Shown here in pieces: positions 1 through 8,605 of a DNA stretch of 64,000 bases. Numbering within the stretch: the first letter of the stretch is position 1; every line of letters starts with the position of its first letter. The DNA lies in the NCBI GenBank assembly GCA_963723165.1, contig CAVRPP010000003.1:186001-250000 (forward strand), in the 5' to 3' direction. The translations under genes and the position numbers were made by a program. The notes below the pieces were generated by a model. It saw nothing but the letters and a program-made list of their open reading frames with translations. It did no database searches and was not told the DNA's origin. Source of the DNA: UBA4744 sp963723165. GTDB lineage: Bacteria > Actinomycetota > Acidimicrobiia > Spongiisociales > UBA4744.

Positions 1-1
1 C

Positions 2-170
2 GATATCAAGGCGCTCGACGATGTCCCCAGCCACATGCTCAAGGAGATCGAACACTTCTTCACCGTGTACAAGGACCTCGAGGAGAAGAAAACGGCGGCG
101 CTTGGATGGCACGACCTCGAGGAAACACTCGGGATCATTGCGGCCTCCCGGGCTGCCTATCGCGAACTAA
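2..170 (+). CDS. ppa: Inorganic pyrophosphatase, C-terminal part (5' end outside window)
   Basis: The first ~56 codons read as the C-terminal end of a family I soluble inorganic pyrophosphatase, the cytosolic enzyme that splits PPi and pulls biosynthetic reactions forward. The run IEHFFTVYKDLE matches the family's conserved IxHFFxxYKDLE segment, followed by the usual helical tail. The frame has no stop where the protein should end. It continues in frame into the next gene to 919. A TAA at 168-170 lies one frame off, exactly where the family normally ends, so I place the end there and suspect a one-base indel just upstream. An in-frame fusion is the alternative. Confidence 0.75.
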   Translation, partial: ISRRSTMSPATCSRRSNTSSPCTRTSRRRKRRRLDGTTSRKHSGSLRPPGLPIAN

Positions 171-250
171 GCGCGGTTCGATACCCGGCACATCTCCGGA
201 CGGTCCACCGGCCGCGTTGCCGTCCCGGAACCGATAGCTTGGACATCGGT

Positions 251-919
251 ATGCCCGACAGTCCGCTCGACCGCCTGCACGCCGTGGCCCGCGACACGTG
301 GGGTGACCCGGGCACGTCGGCCCGGACCGCCGCGCACACCATCCTGGAGATGCTCGACGGCGCCTGGCAGGAGGCCGAAATAGTCGAAGCGGTTTCCGAT
401 CTCAGGCGCCGCCGGGCCGACAGCCCGTTCCTCCTCGCGGTAACGGAAACAATCCTCGATCACCAACCTGAGCAGGGGCGGTCGTCCCTTCTCCAGATTC
501 TCGAACAGCTGGACGACCGCACCTGGGCGGCTGGAATCGGTCTGCGGGTAGCCCATTGCACCGCCCTGGGGGTGGTATCACTCGGCGAGACAACCCTGGC
601 GGTTCTGGAAGCTGCCCGAGATCTCGGGGGAACTAAAGCCACGCTGTTCACAGACCGACGGGCTATCGCTCGGGGTCTCGCGTACCTCGGGTTGATGGTT
701 GACGTAGCACCACCGGAAGAAGCCGACGCGGTCCTCCTGCCGGTGGCGGCCGTCATGGGGTCGCGAGTGTGGACCACGGCCCGGGTAGCGGACGTGGCGC
801 TCCGCACGACGCTGCGCGAAGGAGAGATAGTGATTGTCGCTCATCCGCTGACCGTCCTCTCCTCCCGCAACCGGGCGGACTTTCGACCATCCTCCACTCT
901 CATCGACGTGAGCATCTGA
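251..919 (+). CDS. eIF2B alpha/beta/delta-like protein (divergent)
   Basis: A 222-residue protein starting at ATG 251, in the same open frame as the preceding pyrophosphatase. The N-terminal half is helical. The C-terminal half is an alternating alpha/beta region of the kind found in eIF2B-like and sugar-phosphate-isomerase-like Rossmann proteins, including a run LGETTLAVLEAARDLGG and a later ADAVLLPVAAVMGS strand-turn. It resembles the better-preserved protein at 11357-12214 in layout (helical domain, then the stretch around TLAVLEAA matching VRAVLEEA there). No substrate can be assigned. Start choice is uncertain because the frame is open from the window edge. Confidence 0.5.
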   Translation: MPDSPLDRLHAVARDTWGDPGTSARTAAHTILEMLDGAWQEAEIVEAVSDLRRRRADSPFLLAVTETILDHQPEQGRSSLLQILEQLDDRTWAAGIGLRVAHCTALGVVSLGETTLAVLEAARDLGGTKATLFTDRRAIARGLAYLGLMVDVAPPEEADAVLLPVAAVMGSRVWTTARVADVALRTTLREGEIVIVAHPLTVLSSRNRADFRPSSTLIDVSI

Positions 920-1292
920 GTTCTGAGTTCTGGGTTCTCACCATGGGCAACGGTGCGGCCAGCAGATACTCAAATCGAACGAGGAAATGAAAACCCGGCG
1001 GTACCGTCATCAACGATTGGCGAGAATGTGGAGGAACCCGGAGGGCCCGCGCTTCGGGCTCATCGGCGTGGTTCGCCACTACCGAAATACAGTCATTGCT
1101 GCAGCCCTTCTCAAACAAGTACTGACGGCGGCCGCGACCTGGGGTCATGCGAGCTTCACTACCGAAACCAGCGTCCTCAACCGGGCCATCTACCCCCGAT
1201 TGAAACGGATCGGAGCTGAATGCGTGGGCCGCTTTCTCCAACTGGTCCATCCTGCAGCGCTCAATGGAACCGTCGGCGTCCCGGTACCTGTC
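920..1292. other. Intergenic stretch without a recognisable gene
   Basis: Between the eIF2B-like gene and the end of serC there is no protein I recognise. Open frames exist on both strands (900-1250 minus, 987-1367 plus), but they have no family resemblance, and the plus one runs into the 3' end of serC. The left edge (917-940) carries three stuttered copies of a GAGTTCT-like word, similar in style to word repeats near 12240 and 33670. Confidence 0.5.
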
Positions 1293-2414
1293 CTAGAGCC
1301 GCTCGACCACGTAGTCGATCGAGTGCGTGAGGGCTTCGACGTCGGCAGATTCAACGGCCGGCCATAAGCCAATGCGGAGCTGGTTGCGACCGAGCTTGCG
1401 GTACGACTCGGTATCGAGAATTCCGTTGCTGCGTAGGACCGCCGCCACTTCAGCAGCCGGAACCACCGCGTCGAAATCGATGGTGGCGGTCACCGGTGAC
1501 CGCTCACCCGGCGCAGCAACAAACGGGACGGCAAACGCCGACCGCTCGGCCCACTCGTAGAGGATTGCGGAGTTGCGGTCGCAGCAGCCGGCTGCCCATT
1601 CGAGACCCCCCATCGTCCTGATCCATTCGATCTGGTCCGCAAGGAGAAAGAGGGTGGCGAGGGCGGGCGTGTTGTAGGTCTGGAACAGGCGCGAGTTCTC
1701 CAGCGCCAGCCGGAGATCGAGAAAAGCCGGGATGTGGCGGTCTGTGGAGGCAATGCTGCCAATGCGCTCGATCGCGGCCCCGGAACACAAGGCCACCCAC
1801 AGACCCCCGTCGGACCCAAAGGCCTTCTGGGGACTGAAGTAGTAGACGTCGAACTCCCCTGGATCGACCCGCAAGGCGCCCGCCGCCGAAGTCGCATCTA
1901 CCAGCACCAGCCCATCTGCATCGGGGCGGTGTATCTGCATGCTTACACCCGTGGTGGTCTCGTTATGGGTCAAGGCGTAGGCGTCTACGTCGTGAGAGGC
2001 CACGGGCTGCGGATGCGTGCCATATTTCGACGCGATCGTGTGGGGGGTGTCCAGGTAGGGGGCCGCTGCCACCACGGCGGCAAACTTGGCCGAAAAGACT
2101 CCGAAGGAGAGATGCTGGCTCTTCCGTTCGATGAGCCCGAGGGCGGCTGCGTCCCAGAAGGCGGTTGCCCCCCCATTACCGAGCACCACCTCGTATCCAG
2201 GAGGCAGCCCGTAGAGGTCGGCCAGGCCGTCCTGCACGTTACGGACAACATCCTTGACGGCCGGGCGCCGGTGGCTCGTTCCGAGGAACGTGCGTGCCCG
2301 GGTCGCCAGGGCGGCCACGGCTTCGTCTCTCACCTTGGCAGGACCCGACCCGAACCGGCCGTCGGCCGGGAGGAGCTTTTCCGGGATTCTGATATCGGGA
2401 ACCGGGGCCGTCAT
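1293..2414 (-). CDS. serC: Phosphoserine aminotransferase
   Basis: Converts 3-phosphohydroxypyruvate and glutamate to phosphoserine, the second step of serine synthesis, using PLP. The protein is 373 residues, close to the ~376 of the mycobacterial enzyme. The PLP lysine sits in FSPQKAFGSDGG, the signature of the actinobacterial SerC branch. The N-terminal FGSGPAKVRDE and the GNGGATAFWDAA phosphate-binding loop are also visible. I chose ATG 2414 because the frame upstream is antisense to the next gene and lacks family sequence. The gene is divergent from the aminotransferase at 2476, with a 61-bp gap. SerA, the preceding enzyme of the pathway, lies at 51235-52824. Confidence 0.95.
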   Translation of the reverse strand: MTAPVPDIRIPEKLLPADGRFGSGPAKVRDEAVAALATRARTFLGTSHRRPAVKDVVRNVQDGLADLYGLPPGYEVVLGNGGATAFWDAAALGLIERKSQHLSFGVFSAKFAAVVAAAPYLDTPHTIASKYGTHPQPVASHDVDAYALTHNETTTGVSMQIHRPDADGLVLVDATSAAGALRVDPGEFDVYYFSPQKAFGSDGGLWVALCSGAAIERIGSIASTDRHIPAFLDLRLALENSRLFQTYNTPALATLFLLADQIEWIRTMGGLEWAAGCCDRNSAILYEWAERSAFAVPFVAAPGERSPVTATIDFDAVVPAAEVAAVLRSNGILDTESYRKLGRNQLRIGLWPAVESADVEALTHSIDYVVERL

Positions 2415-2475
2415 ATCACTCGCTATCGTTCTGTCGCCGGTCACGGTACCAAGGAGCTCGACCCGAGGAAGAAAC

Positions 2476-3672
2476 ATGAGCAGGATCTCACAACGGATTG
2501 GATCGATTGCCGAGTCGGCGACCCTCGCCATCACCTCAAAGGCGAAAGCAATGCGGGCCGAAGGAATCGACGTCATCGGCTTCGGAGCGGGGGAACCCGA
2601 CTTCCCCACGCCGCCCCACATCGTCGAAGCCGCAGAGGCCGCGTGCCGCGTTCCCCGCAACCACAAATACACTCCCGCCGCCGGACTGCCAGAACTTCGC
2701 GAGGCCGTCGCCGCCAAGACTGCCCGTGATTCCGGCTACGAGGTCGAACTATCGCAGGTGCTGATCACCAACGGCGGCAAACATGCCGTGTACAGCAGCC
2801 TGGCCACCCTTATCGATCCGGGCGATGAAGTCTTGCTGCCGGCCCCGTACTGGGTCACCTATCCAGAGGCGATTGCCCTGGCGGGTGGGGTGCCGGTCTT
2901 CGTCCCGACCGACGAAACGACGGGTTTTCGGGCAACTCTCGAGCAACTGGAGGCAGCCAGAACTCCCCGGACCAAAGCACTGCTTTTCGTATCACCATCG
3001 AATCCCACCGGAGCGGTGTATCCACCCGACGAGGTGGTTGCCCTGGGCCGCTGGGCAGCCGCCAACGACATCTGGGTGATAACCGACGAGATCTACGAGC
3101 ATCTCGTATACGGCACCAACGAGTTCACCTCGATGCCGGCTGCGGTTCCGGAGATAGCCGATCGGTGCGTTGTGGTGAATGGGGTAGCCAAGACGTATGC
3201 GATGACCGGTTGGCGGGTGGGATGGATGATCGGGCCGGCCGACGTGATCAAGGCAGCCACCAACCTTCAATCTCATGCAACGTCCAACGTGTGCAATATC
3301 GCCCAGGCCGCAGCTCTGGCCGCCGTCTCGGGAGACCTGGATGCCGCTCACGACATGCGGGCGGCTTTCGACCGGCGCCGGAAGACCATGACCGGCCTGT
3401 TCGGCACCATCCCCGGCGTCTCGTTGTTGGAACCGCAAGGTGCGTTTTATGCCTTCCCCTCATTCGCGGGAGTTCTCGGGCGGGAACTGGCCGGCAGGAC
3501 TCCGGCCAGCAGCCTGGAACTGGCCGAAGTGGTCCTCGATGAAGCAGGGGTGGCCTTCGTCCCGGGCGAGGCATTTGGTGCTCCCGGATACGGTCGATTC
3601 TCTTATGCGCTCGGTGACGACGACCTGGTCGAAGGGCTCAGCCGCCTCGCTCGATTGCTGGGTGCCGTCTAG
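2476..3672 (+). CDS. Class I aspartate-type aminotransferase
   Basis: A 398-residue PLP-dependent aminotransferase of fold type I, most likely aspartate/aromatic aminotransferase. Visible motifs are GFGAGEPDFPTPPHI near the N-terminus, SNPTGAVY, the DEIYEHLVY segment that contacts the cofactor, and the Schiff-base lysine in VAKTYAMTGWRVGW. ATG 2476 is preceded by an AGGAAG ribosome-binding sequence six bases upstream, which fixes the start. A longer open frame from 2254 is antisense to serC. Substrate preference (Asp, aromatic or other) cannot be decided from sequence alone. Confidence 0.9.
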   Translation: MSRISQRIGSIAESATLAITSKAKAMRAEGIDVIGFGAGEPDFPTPPHIVEAAEAACRVPRNHKYTPAAGLPELREAVAAKTARDSGYEVELSQVLITNGGKHAVYSSLATLIDPGDEVLLPAPYWVTYPEAIALAGGVPVFVPTDETTGFRATLEQLEAARTPRTKALLFVSPSNPTGAVYPPDEVVALGRWAAANDIWVITDEIYEHLVYGTNEFTSMPAAVPEIADRCVVVNGVAKTYAMTGWRVGWMIGPADVIKAATNLQSHATSNVCNIAQAAALAAVSGDLDAAHDMRAAFDRRRKTMTGLFGTIPGVSLLEPQGAFYAFPSFAGVLGRELAGRTPASSLELAEVVLDEAGVAFVPGEAFGAPGYGRFSYALGDDDLVEGLSRLARLLGAV

Positions 3673-3690
3673 GACGGACTCTGCAGGGTT

Positions 3691-3696
3691 TATCAT
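3691..3696 (+). promoter_or_regulatory. TANNNT -10 element for the dehydrogenase at 3706
   Basis: TATCAT lies nine bases before ATG 3706 and no Shine-Dalgarno sequence is present. This is compatible with a leaderless or near-leaderless transcript. Confidence 0.45.
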
Positions 3697-3705
3697 CCCG
3701 GCACG

Positions 3706-4794
3706 ATGGGATTGACGACCGGTTCACGAGCACAAGCCATGTTGCTGGTTGAGCCGCGCAGCATGACCGCCACTAGTTTTCCTCTGGTCGATGTCGAAGT
3801 CGGCGGGTGGTTGGCGGTCGAAGCAACCGGCCTGACCGGGATCGACGTCCAGCTGTGGCTGGGGACGAGTCGCATCACCAAGTACCCGCTAATTCCCGGC
3901 CACGAGATAGTCGGGCGCATCGCCCACATCGCCGACGACAGTATCGAGTTTCCGATCGGGACCCGGGTGATCGTGGAATCGTCCATTCGCTGTGGAGCCT
4001 GCCGGCGCTGCCTGAACCGGCTCCACAGTTGCAGTTTCCGCAGTCCCGTCAACGCCTACGGGCGGCTTCCCTCGACCGAATACCCGGCCCTGTGGGGCGG
4101 GCTCGCCGAGTATGTCTACCTGGATCCCGGGGTCCGGCTTCATGCCGTCAGCGACGACATCCCGGCGGTTGTCGGTACGTTTGCCCATCCCCTGGCCGCC
4201 GGATTCACCTGGGCAGTTGAGCTTCCCGATCTCGGACCCGGCGACAATGTGCTGGTCATGGGTCCAGGGCCGCGCGGCCTGTCTGCCTTGCTGGCGGCAA
4301 AGTCGGCGGGGGCCGGATGGGTGGGCGTGACCGGTCTCGATCATGACACCGATCGTCTGGAACTCGCCAAACGGCTTGGCGCCGACATGGTGGCAAATGC
4401 CGAGGCGGAGGATGTGGCCAGCGCCGTGGCCAACAGCCTGGGTACCCGTCCGGACATCGTTGTCGATGTGACGAGCAATGACCCCGAAGCCCTCCACATG
4501 TCGCTCGACCTGGTACGAGCAGGCGGGAAGGTTGTCCTCGCTTCGACCAAGGGCACCAACGCTGTGAATCAGTTGTTCACCGACATCATCACCATCAAAG
4601 AGCTCAAAATCCTCGGCGCCTTCGGAGCCGGCTCGGCCGGATATCACTGGGCGACCCGTCAGCTCCCCGTCGACCCCCGGCTGGATCAGATGGTGTCTCA
4701 TGAATTCCCGCTCGCCGAGTCCGATCGCGCCATCCAGGCAACCGCCGGTCTCCTGGGGCGCGAGGAATTGATCTCGGTAGCAGTAACGTTCTAA
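3706..4794 (+). CDS. Zinc-type medium-chain dehydrogenase lacking the first catalytic Cys
   Basis: A 362-residue medium-chain dehydrogenase/reductase. The structural zinc lobe is complete: CGACRRC plus a fourth Cys seven residues on. PGHEIVG supplies the usual His-Glu pair, and GPGPRGLSALLAAKSAGA is the Rossmann dinucleotide loop. The position that normally carries the first catalytic zinc Cys (LCGTD in most members) reads LTGID, and the usual EPLA ligand region reads AHPLA. The catalytic zinc site is therefore altered, and substrate and activity are open. The gene stands alone between an aminotransferase and a small membrane protein. Confidence 0.85.
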   Translation: MGLTTGSRAQAMLLVEPRSMTATSFPLVDVEVGGWLAVEATGLTGIDVQLWLGTSRITKYPLIPGHEIVGRIAHIADDSIEFPIGTRVIVESSIRCGACRRCLNRLHSCSFRSPVNAYGRLPSTEYPALWGGLAEYVYLDPGVRLHAVSDDIPAVVGTFAHPLAAGFTWAVELPDLGPGDNVLVMGPGPRGLSALLAAKSAGAGWVGVTGLDHDTDRLELAKRLGADMVANAEAEDVASAVANSLGTRPDIVVDVTSNDPEALHMSLDLVRAGGKVVLASTKGTNAVNQLFTDIITIKELKILGAFGAGSAGYHWATRQLPVDPRLDQMVSHEFPLAESDRAIQATAGLLGREELISVAVTF

Positions 4795-4827
4795 CCCAGG
4801 TGTCCCGGCTCGCAAGGAACGAACCGC

Positions 4828-5232
4828 ATGATCGAAAGGATGCCGGCGCCAATCCAGAGGATCGTGTTGCTCTCGATACTCTTGTTGTTCTTCGCCGTAC
4901 CTCATACCTTGGAGGACTTCGCAACCGGTGAACCGGCCGAGGCGGGTGTCCCCGCCGCCGTTCTCTCTCTCGTAGTTTCGGCAGTATTGGCAGGACAAGC
5001 CGCAGGCCTCTACTGGCTGGGCCGCGGCGAGCGCCGCGGCATCCTTGCGCATCTGGGTGTTGGCCTTTTCTGGCCGGTCGCCGCCGGCGTGGCCCAGCTG
5101 CCTTCCGTCGTGAGCGCCGAACCGTACCGGTCGGGCTTCATCTCAGAGGCCTACGTTTGGGGCATCCTCACCGTTGGTGTCTTGCTGTTTGCCTCATCCC
5201 TGATCGCGCTCCGGTCGAGCCGGAGCACCTGA
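4828..5232 (+). CDS. Small polytopic membrane protein, unknown function
   Basis: A 134-residue protein with about four hydrophobic helices (residues ~10-25, 45-65, 75-93 and 108-126), so it should sit in the cytoplasmic membrane. An AAGGAA ribosome-binding sequence precedes ATG 4828 by about eight bases. I recognise no family. Codon use matches its neighbours, and a conserved acidic LEDFATGE stretch follows the first helix. A much longer antisense frame here is a shadow. Confidence 0.65.
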   Translation: MIERMPAPIQRIVLLSILLLFFAVPHTLEDFATGEPAEAGVPAAVLSLVVSAVLAGQAAGLYWLGRGERRGILAHLGVGLFWPVAAGVAQLPSVVSAEPYRSGFISEAYVWGILTVGVLLFASSLIALRSSRST

Positions 5233-5269
5233 CCTGAAGGGCCACCGCCACGGATAGGCACCGATTCCC

Positions 5270-5275
5270 TATGAT
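5270..5275 (+). promoter_or_regulatory. TATGAT -10 element, leaderless start at 5282
   Basis: TATGAT ends six bases before the GTG start of the cyclase gene. The spacing places the transcription start on the start codon. Confidence 0.6.
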
Positions 5276-5281
5276 CTCTAC

Positions 5282-6097
5282 GTGCCTATCTACATGGACG
5301 TTCACCCGGGTCTCGGCGATGCCACCCCTGACGACGTAGCAGAAGCGCATAGACACGACCTCGAGGTCCAGAGCGAATACGGGGTCCGGTTCTTGAGTTA
5401 CTGGTTCTCGGACCCAGAGGGAAAAGCATTTTGCCTTGCCGAATCGCCAGACGTTGAGTCCCTGGTCGCCTGCCACAAAGCCGCCCACGGGCTCATGCCC
5501 CACGAGGTCATCGAGGTCCAGGCCCCCACGCTCTCCCAGTTCATGGGTGCCACCGCCACAGACCCCGACGACCGGGTAATCGTCGAAGGACGACCCGACA
5601 CAGGCCTGCGAGCGATCATGTTCACCGACATCGAAGGTTCGACCGATATCAGCACCAGTCATGGCGACGCGACTGCGGTTGAGCTGATCGGCCGCCATAA
5701 CGACATCGTTCGCAGCGCCCTCGACCGCTTCGACGGTCACGAGGTCAAACACACGGGCGACGGGCTCTTCGCCAGTTTCGTTTCAGTCACCAAGGCGGTA
5801 CAGGCCACCGTCGCTATTCAACGCAGCTGCGCCGACGACCCCGGCCCGGCACCGCATCTTGCCATCAAGATCGGTTTGAGCGCCGGCGAACCTGTCGAGG
5901 ACAGCAAGGATCTGTTCGGTGCTTCCGTGAACCTGGCTGCTCGAATCTGTGCCCACGCTCGAGGCGGCCAGACCCTGGCGGCCGGGACGGTGAAGGATCT
6001 GGCCCTCGGTAAGGGCATCCACTTCATCGGGCAGGGTGCCATCGGTTTGAAGGGCTTCCCCGATCCGATGCCCCTGTTTGAGGTCGACTGGCAGTAG
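5282..6097 (+). CDS. DUF4242 domain fused to class III adenylate/guanylate cyclase
   Basis: A 271-residue two-domain protein. Residues ~1-85 form a DUF4242 (SCO4226-like, possibly nickel-binding) ferredoxin-like domain, with YMDVHPGL at the start and a conserved CHKAAHGLMP segment. Residues ~110-270 are a class III nucleotide cyclase: FTDIEGST carries the first metal-binding Asp, VKHTGDG the second, and GASVNLAARIC the usual dimer/active-site stretch. It would make cAMP or cGMP in the cytosol, with the N-terminal domain as a plausible metal or small-molecule sensor (inference). The start is GTG, placed by an upstream -10 element. The gene is monocistronic. Confidence 0.9.
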   Translation: MPIYMDVHPGLGDATPDDVAEAHRHDLEVQSEYGVRFLSYWFSDPEGKAFCLAESPDVESLVACHKAAHGLMPHEVIEVQAPTLSQFMGATATDPDDRVIVEGRPDTGLRAIMFTDIEGSTDISTSHGDATAVELIGRHNDIVRSALDRFDGHEVKHTGDGLFASFVSVTKAVQATVAIQRSCADDPGPAPHLAIKIGLSAGEPVEDSKDLFGASVNLAARICAHARGGQTLAAGTVKDLALGKGIHFIGQGAIGLKGFPDPMPLFEVDWQ

Positions 6098-6194
6098 GGC
6101 GGCGTCTGAGCCACCGGGCCGACCTCGACGCCTGTCACCCTGCAGCGACCGGCCGATTCATCACTGGAGTTCAGACCGTGCGACAACTGTTCAG

Positions 6195-6200
6195 TACAGT
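6195..6200 (+). promoter_or_regulatory. TACAGT -10 element, leaderless start at 6207
   Basis: TACAGT is followed by six bases and then the GTG start of the transporter, matching the spacing seen at many other starts in this window. Confidence 0.55.
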
Positions 6201-6206
6201 CCCCCT

Positions 6207-7467
6207 GTGACTACACCATCGGACTGGACACCAACGCGGCTCAGTGTCGCCTCGTGGGTCCTGTACGACCTGGCCAACACGATCTTTGTCCTGGGTGTCA
6301 CCAGTCGCTATTTCGGCGTGTGGGTGGTCGAAGATCAGGGAGGCCGCGACTGGCACGTGAGCCTGGCTGTGAATATCGCGATGATCGTCGTAATCGTCAC
6401 AGCACCGTGGATGGGGGCGCGATCCGACCACTACGGTCGTCGCCGGCCCTACTTGATCGTCGCCACGCTGTTCACGGTTGCGGCTACTGCAATGCTCGCT
6501 TCGTTCGGCGTGGTCGCCTCGCTGGCGGCCTTCGTGGTCGGGCAAATCGGATTGAACCTCGGCAGCATCGCCTACGACGCCATGCTGCCGGACGTCAGCA
6601 CAACCGAAACAAGAGGCCGCATCTCGGGCCTCGGTGTCGCCGTCGGCTATATCGGTTCTTTCATAGCAGTGGGGACCGGATTGCTGCTGTTGGAGCCCTA
6701 CGGCTATGCCGTGCTGTTCCGCACCCAGGCTGCCCTCTTCTTCCTGTTTGCGGTTCCGGCGTTCGTCTTCATCAAGGAACGCCCCAGGAGAGTGCTCGAC
6801 GGGGCTCCGCCTGCGGCATCACAAACATTGAAAAGGATGATCCTGGCGTGGCGTCAAACTCGACAATACGAGGGAGTTACCCGGTTTCTCGTCAGCGCGC
6901 TTCTTCTACACCGACGCCATGAATACGGTCTTCATCTTCGTGGCCATCTTCGCCAAGACCGAAATGGGCTTCACCGATCGACAGACCGACATGCTGGCCA
7001 TCGTCGGGATCATCACGGCCTTGATCGGCGCGCTCACAGCGGGGAGATTGACCGATGTGATCGGCCCTCGCAAGACGCTGCACGGGGCGCTGTATCTGTG
7101 GATGACAGGCATCGTGCTCGCCGTGGTGGTCGGCGTGACGGGGGCCACGCAATTCGGCTGGATGATCGGAGCAATCGGTGGTGCCGGCCTGGGGGCGACC
7201 GCAGCCACGGATCGCGTGTACATGACCCGGATCTCCCCGCCTCGCCACCTGGGCGAGTTCTACGGCCTCTATGCGGTCGTGGGACGGTTCGCCACCCTGT
7301 TCGGGCCGCTCGTGTGGGCGCTGATCGCCGACGGTCTCGGGCTCGGCAGAGTGACCGCCATCGGCAGCCTGCTCCTGTTCTTCCTCGCCGGCCGCATCAT
7401 TCTTCAGAAGGTAAGCGATCACCCGCGTCAATGGACTACTGCCGACCTCGATTCGTTCAAGGAGTAA
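6207..7467 (+). pseudogene. UMF1/Atg22-like MFS transporter, interrupted by one frameshift
   Basis: An ~419-residue major facilitator of the UMF1 (Atg22-like) branch, recognisable from VLYDLANTIF, the MGARSDHYGRRRP loop after the second helix, and about twelve hydrophobic segments. The reading frame breaks near 6893. Upstream, the frame from GTG 6207 carries the N-terminal half. Downstream, the frame beginning FFYTDAMNTVFIF carries the rest to the TAA at 7467. Removing one G in the AGCGCGC run restores VSRFFYTDAMN, so a single inserted base explains the break. It may be a sequencing error or a recent inactivation. The substrate is unknown. Confidence 0.8.
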
Positions 7468-7488
7468 GCGGCGACCGGTGACGCTAAT

Positions 7489-8493
7489 TCAGCCACTCTG
7501 CGGGGAGGCCGCCTCGGCCGGGCGACCGGCAAACGTGAGCACCTCCTCAACTGCATAAGGATCGGGCAGGTCCTCGTGCCGGCCGTCGGTTCTGGCCACT
7601 CGCCGCCCGAGTTCGGCAAACCAGAGATCATTGACTATCTGCCAGGGCCATCGGTGGGGACCGACTCGAGCGCCGACGATTGCCCCGGCCATGACGGCAA
7701 CAGAGCGGGGTTCCGAATCGACCGCCAGCGCATCACGCACCCCGACCGAGGGGCGTTCCAGAATCGGCGCCCCGAGGACGATCGCAGTTGCAACGGCGGC
7801 GACGGCCGGGGCGTCGGGTGTCCAGGACTTGACCTGTTCGCACACTTCCCGGGAAGGCTCACCGACTAACTGGGCGGCGTGACGCAAAAGCAAGGAAAGC
7901 GGTGGACTGCCGGCAGGCGAAGCAACGATCCCGCGAACGTCGATGATCCTCACCTCCGCTCGTTTCGCCACCTCCGCTGTTCCGAAGACCAGGTCGCGGC
8001 CTGATTGACCAAAGGCCGCTCCGGCAACTGCGCCGGCCATTGTGCAGGCTGCGACCACTGCCCCCTGCTGGTTGTGGGTGACCATGGCGGCGCGAATTGC
8101 TTCTTCGACGAGGGCGGCGGGATCCTTTCGGAACCAGACCCCGATCGGAACCATGCGTGCGGCCGCGCCTGCGTTCCCGAACGGCATGGGCGCTTGCGAT
8201 CCCCGCCGATGTTCTTCCAACCAGGCGCGGAACCATGGGGGTGCAGCCCGATACACGTCGAAACCCTGTTCGGGGAAAGCCAGCGAAGCGAGTTCGTCTC
8301 CGAGCCGACTCGGATCGATGGTTCCCGCCCGGAGAAGGTGGTAAGCAGTGAGGACGTTGTGTTGCGTGAGGAACCCGTAAACACGGTCTTGCCCGGCGGC
8401 CAGCACCTCACCGGCGGCTGCACCGAGCAACGCGCCCGCGCCCCCATCTTCATGGGTGCGGGCGAGAAGAAGCGGCCCCTGGTCGTTGGTCAC
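7489..8493 (-). CDS. ADP-ribosylglycohydrolase-family protein with degenerate metal site
   Basis: About 334 residues from the GTG at 8493 (the frame is open to 8571, giving up to 360). The fold is that of DraG/ARH ADP-ribosylglycohydrolases: GALLGAAAGEV at the N-terminus, GNAGAAARMVPIG in the middle, THNQQGAVVAA, and a C-terminal DSEPRSVAVMAGAIVGA. Active members have GD, a TDDT-type acidic cluster and DTDT at these places to hold two metal ions. Here they read GE, TQHNV and DSEP. It may be a non-catalytic relative or act on something else. The gene is convergent with the transporter. Confidence 0.7.
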   Translation of the reverse strand: MTNDQGPLLLARTHEDGGAGALLGAAAGEVLAAGQDRVYGFLTQHNVLTAYHLLRAGTIDPSRLGDELASLAFPEQGFDVYRAAPPWFRAWLEEHRRGSQAPMPFGNAGAAARMVPIGVWFRKDPAALVEEAIRAAMVTHNQQGAVVAACTMAGAVAGAAFGQSGRDLVFGTAEVAKRAEVRIIDVRGIVASPAGSPPLSLLLRHAAQLVGEPSREVCEQVKSWTPDAPAVAAVATAIVLGAPILERPSVGVRDALAVDSEPRSVAVMAGAIVGARVGPHRWPWQIVNDLWFAELGRRVARTDGRHEDLPDPYAVEEVLTFAGRPAEAASPQSG

Positions 8494-8593
8494 GCTATTC
8501 CTATCGGCATCTTGCGGAGGACTCCTTGAGGGCCGGGGTTGCTCAACCGCTTCCGACGCAGCGGCGTTCACCGTGCATCGCCGGGAGTTCTCC

Positions 8594-8599
8594 TAACCT
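8594..8599 (+). promoter_or_regulatory. TAACCT -10 element, leaderless start at 8606
   Basis: TAACCT ends six bases before GTG 8606. No Shine-Dalgarno sequence is present. Confidence 0.55.
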
Positions 8600-8605
8600 C
8601 ACGTT

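Noticed and set aside
987..1367. 126-residue plus-strand ORF and a minus ORF at 900-1250
   Set aside because: No recognisable protein features. The plus ORF runs into serC coding sequence.
3889..5052. 387-residue minus-strand ORF
   Set aside because: Antisense shadow of the dehydrogenase and membrane protein genes, which have clear family motifs.
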